Positions 14,927 to 19,645 of a DNA stretch of 19,645 nucleotides are shown here, piece after piece; position 1 is the stretch's first letter, and each line of letters begins with the position of its first letter. Source of the DNA: Nitrososphaerota archaeon (GTDB lineage: Archaea > Thermoproteota > Nitrososphaeria > Nitrososphaerales > Nitrosopumilaceae); assembly GCA_016126025.1 (NCBI GenBank), contig JAEFDA010000009.1:1-19645 (forward strand). Direction: 5' to 3'. The notes beneath the pieces are model-generated. The model searched no databases, was not told the origin of the DNA, and saw nothing but the letters and a program-made list of their open reading frames with translations. The translations under genes were made by a program, and so were the position numbers.

Positions 14927-16836
14927 CAGCAGAACTCGAATACAAATATGAGGTGAAGGTGGAGCGGCGCGACAAGGCGATTAGGCTTGATGCGGCAGCC
15001 CGGGAAGCCCTCCGGGAGGCCGGGATGATGAATAACAACAAGCTGAAGATAACCGGCGTCAGCCCCAAGATGCTCAAGACCATGAAGCTGGAGTACGTGG
15101 AGTGCCCCGTGCTTGACAGCCAGGTGCACTTTGTGCAGTGCTTTGTGTGCCCCAACTTCCAGAGCCGGCTGAACAGGACGGTCCTGTGCCGCGGAGCGGC
15201 CCTTGCCGACCCAAAAGTTACCGCCCACGCCGAACCGAATGCCCGGTCGGGGACAGACGCGCAACGCGGGGCCACCGAACCGCCGGCCCAGGCCGCCCGC
15301 CGGAGCGGCACTCCCGGTACCGTCCCCGCCGATGCGCCTTCCAAGCAGTCCCCCACACGCTCCACCGGGCAGGATGCCGTGGGACGCAAGCCGGCCTCCA
15401 ACGCGCACAGGGAGGAGATAGGCATAACGGAGCCCAAGTCCGGCGACTTTAGCGAGTGGTACACGCAGGTGGTCCTCAAGGCGGAGCTGGCCGACTACGC
15501 CCCCGTGAAGGGCATGATAGCGCTGCGGCCGGACGGCTATTCCATATGGGAGTCCATCAAGACCGCCCTGGATGCGGAGTTTGCCCGCGTAGGGGTGCGC
15601 AACGCGTTCCTGCCGGTCCTGATACCCGAGTCGCTGCTTACCCGGGAGAAGACGCATTTTGAGGGTTTCAACCCCGAGGTCTTCTGGGTGACGCACTCGG
15701 GCGATGCGCCGGTGGGGGACCGCCTGGCGCTGCGCCCCACCTCCGAGACCATCGCGTATTCGCTGTACTCCAAGTGGATAAACTCCTGGCGCGACCTGCC
15801 GCTCAAGCTCAACTTTTGGAACACCGCCCTGCGCGCCGAGATCAAGTCCACCAAGCCGTTCCTGAGGACGTCCGAGTTTTTGTGGCAGGAGGGCCACACG
15901 GTCCACGCCACCCGGGAGGAGGCCGCCGCCCAGGTGGAGTCGATGCTGGAGATATACCGCCGCGTGATAGAGGAGCATCTGGCCATACCCGTCGAGTCCG
16001 GACGCAAGAGCGCCCGGGAGCAGTTCGTGGGGGCCGAGTACACCCTCACCGTGGAGTCCATGATGCCCGACGGAAAGGCGCTGCAGATGGGCACCAGCCA
16101 TCTTCTGGGGCAGAACTTTGCCAAGCCGTTCTCGGTCAAGTTTGCGGACAAGGATAACGTGGAACAGTACGCCTGGCAGACCTCCTGGGGCGTCTCCTGG
16201 AGGCTTATAGGCGCCCTGATAATGGTGCACGGGGACGACAGGGGTTTGGTGCTGCCGCCCCGGGTGGCGCCCACCCAGGTCGTGATCGTTCCGGTGCACA
16301 GCGTACGGGGCGACAAGGTGTGGCAGGCCGCTACGGACCTGGCCGAGCGCCTGCGCCGTAACGGGTGCCGGGCGCACGTGGACGACCGGCAGAACGTGAC
16401 CACCGGCTACAAGTACGGCGACTGGGAGCTGCGCGGTGTGCCCCTGCGCGTGGAGATGGGTCCCCGGGACCTGAAGAGCGGCGCCGCGGTGCTGGCGCGG
16501 CGGGACACCGGAGCCAAGGAGCAGTCCGGCCTTGAGAACATCGAAGATACCATAGCAGGTGTGCTGGACACGATACAGAATGACATGCTGGAATCGGCGC
16601 GCCGGCGTGCCGCCGGCATGACTAGTATGGCGCAGGACTACGAGTCCTTGGTATCCCTCATATCTGACGGGGGCTTTGTCCGGGCCCGCTGGTGCGGGAA
16701 CGGGAAGTGCGAGGAGACGATAAAGGAGGAGACGGGGGCCGACATAAGGCTGGTGGATGGCGAAGGCGGCTCCGGCCCCTGTGTAGTGTGCGGCTCGCCG
16801 TCGGTGCACGGGGCACTCTTCGCGCGGGGCTACTAA
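14923..16836 (+). CDS. proS: Proline--tRNA ligase with Cys4 N-terminal extension
   Basis: Class II synthetase that charges Pro onto tRNA-Pro, of the archaeal/eukaryotic type without the bacterial editing insertion. It is 637 aa; residues from about 164 (EEIGITEPKSGDFSEWY) form a normal-length ProRS of about 474 aa. Landmarks: RPTSETI at 271-277, motif 2 FLRTSEFLWQEGHT at 313-326, motif 3 WRLIGALIMVHGDDRGLVLPP at 426-446, and a C-terminal zinc domain with C591, C596, C620 and C623, ending in Tyr637 as in the family. Residues 1-90 are an extra domain (MTAELEYKYEVKVERRDKAI; Cys61, 73, 76, 89 spaced C-x11-C-x2-C-x12-C), joined by an Ala/Pro/Thr/Ser-rich linker at about 91-163. ATG 14923 is the first ATG in this frame after the predicted transcript start, and codon use is the same throughout, so the extension looks real. 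Divergent from serB. Confidence 0.95.
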   Translation: MTAELEYKYEVKVERRDKAIRLDAAAREALREAGMMNNNKLKITGVSPKMLKTMKLEYVECPVLDSQVHFVQCFVCPNFQSRLNRTVLCRGAALADPKVTAHAEPNARSGTDAQRGATEPPAQAARRSGTPGTVPADAPSKQSPTRSTGQDAVGRKPASNAHREEIGITEPKSGDFSEWYTQVVLKAELADYAPVKGMIALRPDGYSIWESIKTALDAEFARVGVRNAFLPVLIPESLLTREKTHFEGFNPEVFWVTHSGDAPVGDRLALRPTSETIAYSLYSKWINSWRDLPLKLNFWNTALRAEIKSTKPFLRTSEFLWQEGHTVHATREEAAAQVESMLEIYRRVIEEHLAIPVESGRKSAREQFVGAEYTLTVESMMPDGKALQMGTSHLLGQNFAKPFSVKFADKDNVEQYAWQTSWGVSWRLIGALIMVHGDDRGLVLPPRVAPTQVVIVPVHSVRGDKVWQAATDLAERLRRNGCRAHVDDRQNVTTGYKYGDWELRGVPLRVEMGPRDLKSGAAVLARRDTGAKEQSGLENIEDTIAGVLDTIQNDMLESARRRAAGMTSMAQDYESLVSLISDGGFVRARWCGNGKCEETIKEETGADIRLVDGEGGSGPCVVCGSPSVHGALFARGY

Positions 16837-16953
16837 GACCACAAAAATCCGACCGCCGGCGGCGACCCCGGATCCATAATATTATGTAGTGGCGCAACTT
16901 CAGCCATATCCCGTGTAAGGGGCGGTACACCCGGTGTGGAGTGGTGGGCTGAT

Positions 16954-17079
16954 CCAGAAATATTCGGGATATTTGCGCATAAACGGGCAGCGGCCACGCA
17001 AAGATTTGTTTCGATCTTAAGCTGTTCATAGGATCGTATGAGTGTAGGGCGCAGAAATATCCCGAATGTGAATTTCTGG
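16954..17079. repeat. 126-base inverted-repeat element, MITE or structured RNA
   Basis: The spacer from 16837 to 17157 between convergent proS and msrA holds no gene. Inside it, the arm at 16954-16978 is repeated in inverse orientation at 17049-17079. Matching blocks are CCAGAAAT / ATTTCTGG, ATTCGGGATATTT (16962-16974) / AAATATCCCGAAT (17055-17067), and GCGC (16975-16978) / GCGC (17049-17052), with bulges of 4 and 2 bases in the right arm. The 70-base interior has two further small dyads: AAGAT/ATCTT at 17001-17018 and TCATA/TATGA at 17026-17041. As RNA it would fold as a long stem closing a multi-branch loop; as DNA it has the form of a small non-autonomous transposon. I see no obvious target duplication. 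Confidence 0.65.
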
Positions 17080-17157
17080 GGGCCGCCTCGGACTGCATAT
17101 CCGCGGTAGGGGCGACCAGATCAGGGCACCGGGGTGGGACCGCTGGAATGCAGCTCC

Positions 17158-17607
17158 TTACCATTTACGCTGCTTTTCGATGTATTTTTGGTGATATGAC
17201 TCGGCTTCGTAGAAGGGTTCGGCCATCCTTATCTCGGTCACGATGGGCCGGTCGTGCATCTGGGCCACCGCCTCACGCGACCGTCGGGCCGCCTCCATCT
17301 GGGAGTCGTCGTGGCAGAAGATGGCCGAGCGATACTGGGAGCCGATATCGGGACCCTGCCGGTTGGACGTGGTGGGGTTGTGGTTGTTCCAGAATATGTC
17401 AAGCAGCTTCTCGTAGGATATTCTGTCGGGATCAAACTCCACCTGTACCGCCTCGGCGTGGCCGGTGGCATCACCGCAGACGTCCTGATATGTAGGGCTG
17501 GGCACCGTGCCCCCGGTGTATCCCACTCTGGTGGATGTCACGCCGGGGGTGCGCCCAAGCAGGTACTCTACGTGCCAGAAGCACCCGGCAGCAAAGGTCG
17601 CCTTCAC
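17158..17607 (-). CDS. msrA: Peptide methionine sulfoxide reductase MsrA
   Basis: Reduces methionine-S-sulfoxide in proteins, with electrons usually from thioredoxin, so it may use the trxB product encoded in this window. The 149-aa protein is a short MsrA. The catalytic Cys9 is in AGCFWHVE (the usual Gly of GCFWGVE is His12). GYTGGTVPSPTYQDVCGDATGHAEAV runs from 29 with the family TGHAE, then DIFWNNHNPTT at 70-80 and DIGSQYRSAIF at 87-97, and a C-terminal AESYHQKYIEK. Further Cys at 44 and 98 could be resolving residues. The GTG start at 17607 is about 26 bases from an AT-rich box (17630-17637). It is a single-gene unit next to the insertion-sequence region. Confidence 0.95.
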   Translation of the reverse strand: MKATFAAGCFWHVEYLLGRTPGVTSTRVGYTGGTVPSPTYQDVCGDATGHAEAVQVEFDPDRISYEKLLDIFWNNHNPTTSNRQGPDIGSQYRSAIFCHDDSQMEAARRSREAVAQMHDRPIVTEIRMAEPFYEAESYHQKYIEKQRKW

Positions 17608-17629
17608 GGAGTGGTGTCACTCGAGGACC

Positions 17630-17637
17630 AATTAATT
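17630..17637 (-). promoter_or_regulatory. TATA-like box for msrA
   Basis: AATTAATT is symmetric and centred about 26 bases before the msrA GTG start at 17607. It abuts or overlaps the decayed transposase remnant, whose last frame ends at 17632, so the element may sit directly behind the msrA promoter. Confidence 0.5.
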
Positions 17638-18420
17638 CTTTGCGAGCCGGATAGTGAGAGTTATACACGAAAGTGGCGCCGTTATGGCGCCGCTGCACTG
17701 CCATAGTTCAGGACCTCTGGCAAATATGTGCCGTATGTCCAGAGACTCTAGGTGTTTTTCGAACTCAGACACTCCCTTGCTCTTTTCGGATTCGGTGGAG
17801 TTGAACTGGAAGCCACAGTCGGTTAGTATTGATTTCAGCTTCCGCATATTGAGATATCGCCCGGTCCAGCACCTTTATGGTGTGTTAAGCAGTCGACTTG
17901 TCAAATATACCTCATCCAGTTATGAATCTGGAGGCGTCGTCCTCGTATGATATCAGCCAGCGCCCGTCATCCAGCTGCTTGTAGTCGGTGTGTCACACGG
18001 AGTTGGGGTACTTACGCTCGTACCGTGCCCATTTGCGGCGCCCCCGCTTCTTTTTGCATTCTACCGCGTCGTCAGACTTCTGCAGTACAGCGTGTATGAC
18101 ACTCTTGGGAACTACTATGCCAGACCTTCTAAGGCGATCCCACACTCGGCTTGCTCTGAACTTGAGAGCACAGCGGGCGAAGAGCACCGCCGACTGCTCG
18201 CTTCGGGCAGAGTGCTCCTACGGGGCCTGTTCATTGGGGTGGGAAACACGATCTTGTCCTTCGAAGTGTTTTTGAACTTGGTTCACAGCATCCAGACACG
18301 CCATACGGTTATGCCGTGGCATCAGCTATGATGGCGTTCTTGGTATCCTTTCTCTTCTCGGCCACTATGTATTCGGCTTTGGACTGGGCTTGTTTCTTTA
18401 TGACCAGCACCCGCCGGCCC
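17632..18420 (-). pseudogene. Decayed rve-type (IS481-like) transposase
   Basis: On the minus strand, pieces in all three frames join into one DDE integrase-type transposase. GTG 18420 opens VIKKQAQSKAEYIVAEKRKD, then a helix-turn-helix like GITVWRVWML with a TGA where Trp is expected (18283-18285), then KFKNTSKDKIVFPTPMNRP. After a frame change comes SRVWDRLRRSGIVVPKSVIH and KKKRGRRKWARYERKYPNSV, with TGA at 17993-17995, then HTDYKQLDDGRWLISYEDDA (first catalytic Asp in HTDYK), a TGA at 17912-17914 and a TAA at 17885-17887. A further frame change leads to SILTDCGFQFNST (second Asp in LTD), KGVSEFEKHLESLDIRHIFA. The expected HPQTNGKLERF end with the catalytic Glu is missing, so it is also 3' truncated. 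The family is inferred from these motifs. Not functional. Confidence 0.8.
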
Positions 18421-18667
18421 CTAATATAGCGCCACCGCTGGAGCGCCGCGCCCGGCGCGACGGGTCCGGCCTTCGCCTGTTCTTCTTGGAGCCATCATAC
18501 CAGTCAAACCCCAATGGCATGTCAATCAGCGGCCTCCCACTGCCTTTCTTCTCTTACTTCTCCCCTTATACTCAGGGATGGACTACTTACCGAGCTACAG
18601 AACTTTCTGCATATGAAACTCTATCCTAATATCACCTGAGCGCCGCCCGTACTGGCCGAAAGGCATA

Positions 18668-18931
18668 ATGATCGCATCATTTGGCCATCCCTTCTATGAC
18701 ACAGACAACGAAAAGTACGTCAAACGGGGGGCAGACATGTTCATAGAGTACAATCTCGAGTGGGAGGGCGAGGTCATCTACGCAAACAAGGGAAAGGTGG
18801 GCGCCCCGTACCACCTATGTATTGGTCGCCCGTACGTAGACGGGTTATCTCGTGTTTTGCTACCCACCGATAGCCGTTCCCTAGTTCATGATTTAAACAT
18901 TACGGCGTCTTTGCCGCTTCTTATAGTCTGA
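18668..18931 (+). pseudogene. Transposase fragment resembling an IS5-like N-terminus
   Basis: An 87-codon frame reads NEKYVKRGADMFIEYNLEWE, then ANKGKVGAPYHLCIGRPYVD and LLPTDSRSLVHDLNI. The pattern RG-(I/M)-(x)-(F/Y)-x-L-E-x-W, followed by NKGKVGxPY and a Leu-Pro-x-x-x-x-x-L segment, resembles the N-terminal region of archaeal IS5-like transposases (RRGEILLDF, MNKGKVGEPY, LPYRQTEG, from memory). If so the catalytic DDE core is missing and the frame is probably disrupted after PYH. The 247 bases before it (18421-18667) hold no gene that I recognise; a minus-strand frame there contains DMPLGFDWYDGSKKNRRRP but it is short and unassigned, and a GCGCCG/CGGCGC hairpin lies at 18443-18458. Confidence 0.4.
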
Positions 18932-18973
18932 TCGGCTGCCATCCGGGCCCCCAAAATCCGGCCCCGGACCGGC

Positions 18974-19147
18974 CTGCGGCGGAATGCGGTGCGCAGCCTC
19001 CCCCGCGGGTATGGCGTCCAATATTTGGGATCGCCATGCGTTCTCTCTCCAATGTGGCCGGCAGAAAGACGCGGCCGGGAAGGATTCATAATGGAATCCG
19101 ATTGTGGCTGGCATGTCCGCGCATCTCGACACTCTCCCAATAATGGG
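18974..19147 (-). ncRNA. Candidate structured RNA downstream of IS110 transposase
   Basis: The noncoding stretch after the transposase stop contains five consecutive inverted repeats (plus-strand coordinates): CCCA/TGGG at 19136-19147; GGATTC-ATAATG-GAATCC at 19082-19099; GGCCG/CGGCC at 19056-19076; ATGGCG-TCC / GGA-T-CGCCAT at 19011-19037 with an 8-base loop; and CTGCG/CGCAG at 18974-18996. IS110-family elements carry a guide (bridge or seek) RNA in a noncoding end, on the 3' side in the IS1111 group. Position fits that group, but the subgroup of this element is not visible and no promoter was identified. Confidence 0.3.
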
Positions 19148-19171
19148 GTGAGGGATGGGCGCCGAGGTGCG

Positions 19172-19645
19172 CTAGGACGTTTTCAGCCTGTCCAGCTTTG
19201 ACTGGTATAGTCTGTCATTGGCATGCCTGTAGGGTTCGCCGTTCTTCAGCATGAAGTAGATGTACGTGGCCATTATGTTTGCGACGTGGCTGCGGGCTAT
19301 GAGGGGCGGGTGCCGCTTGGCGTACCCCTCGTATATGGCCGCGATGTGTTCATCGTGCTGTTTGGCGACCATCGCCGCATTCATCATGGTGTGCGTGAGT
19401 GCGCCGTCCCTGTCCTTCTTCATGCGGCCGTGCGTGATGCGCTGGCCGGACTGGTATGTGGTGGGGCACAGTCCCAGAAAAGAGACCAAATGTTTTGGGC
19501 CATTGAATCGTCCTATGCCGTCGATTGAGGCGGCCAGCAGCAGTGCGCCGTACGCGTCAAACCCGGTCATGCTCATTATGAGCAGGGCGTCCTTGTTCTT
19601 GGCCGCATCCCGGCGCACCAGTCCCTGCAGCGTTTCCAGCTGGGA
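19172..19645 (-). mobile_element. IS110-family transposase, C-terminal part, runs off window
   Basis: The frame is open from the window edge to TAG at 19172-19174, so at least 157 C-terminal residues are present and the N-terminal RuvC-like DEDD domain lies beyond the edge. The visible part is the C-terminal transposase domain (Transposase_20 type): SMTGFDAYGALLLAASI, DGIGRFNGPKHLVSFLGLCP, TTYQSGQRITHGRMKKDRDG, with Ser in YQSG as the likely catalytic serine, followed by HTMMNAAMVAKQHDEHIAAI and a final helix ending RLKTS. No frameshift or internal stop is seen, so the element may be intact and active, unlike its two neighbours. A GTG at about 19618 is only an internal start, because the frame continues upstream (SQLETLQGLVRRD). 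Confidence 0.88.

Noticed and set aside
14850..15479. N-terminal extension of SerB
   Set aside because: It is antisense to proS and precedes the promoter; TTG 14849 gives the normal HAD N-terminus.
14878..16842. 654-codon open frame antisense to proS
   Set aside because: It is the GC-rich shadow of proS, rich in Gly/His/Pro/Arg with no motif, while the plus strand carries all ProRS motifs.
17632..18420. TGA read as Trp in the transposase remnant
   Set aside because: Three TGA codons do fall at Trp-like places, but a TAA and several frame changes are also present, and TGA clearly ends intact genes here (trxB, serB, cofE). Simple decay explains it.
1..19645. tRNA, rRNA genes or a CRISPR array
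   Set aside because: I looked for T-arm signatures on both strands and for regularly spaced repeats and found neither.

Overview
The window reads as a stretch of a GC-rich thaumarchaeal (ammonia-oxidising-lineage) genome. The closest match I know is Cenarchaeum symbiosum, the sponge symbiont, but that name is an inference and no search was run. The archaeal evidence is the archaeal/eukaryotic-type PheS, PheT, TrpS and ProS, a coenzyme F420 gene (cofE), a short archaeal CoaD, and AT-rich boxes lying about 25-30 bases before the start codons. Start codons are often TTG or GTG, and isoleucine is mostly encoded by ATA despite the high GC.

Layout. 1-307: no confident gene. 308-4486: divergent aminoacyl-tRNA synthetase genes, pheS-pheT leftward and trpS rightward, sharing one TTTAAA box. 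4449-5207: two small conserved-looking proteins of unknown function, with a palindrome-rich promoter between them. 5208-6181: almost 1 kb without a credible gene but with many short stem-loops. 6182-7780: a secreted, coiled-coil, lower-GC surface protein with a poly-T terminator. 8197-9660: a leftward pair, an exported protein followed by coaD. 9791-10798: trxB. 10839-12057: leftward tusA and cysteine synthase, one base apart. 12267-13181: a PHP-family phosphoesterase. 13457-14849: leftward serB-cofE. 14923-16836: proS with an unusual N-terminal extension, divergent from serB. 16954-17079: a 126-base inverted-repeat element. 17158-17607: msrA. 17632-19645: a graveyard of three unrelated insertion sequences: a heavily mutated rve/IS481-like transposase, a fragment resembling an IS5-like transposase, and the C-terminal part of an IS110-family transposase running off the window.

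How the genes fit together. The first 17.6 kb is mostly housekeeping: translation (Phe, Trp and Pro charging), CoA and F420 synthesis, serine and cysteine synthesis with sulfur transfer (serB, cysteine synthase, tusA), and thiol/redox repair (trxB, msrA). At most transcription-unit starts an AT-rich box lies 24-31 bases from a start codon, so most lead mRNAs are probably leaderless. This spacing was used to choose TTG or GTG starts for pheS, PHP, serB, trxB and msrA.

Most worth a second look: the inverted-repeat element at 16954-17079, the string of hairpins downstream of the IS110 transposase (possible bridge/seek RNA), the Cys4 N-terminal extension of ProRS with a five-codon leader ORF before it, the stem-loop-rich 5208-6110 spacer, and the perfect 16-bp palindrome covering a start codon at 4878-4893.
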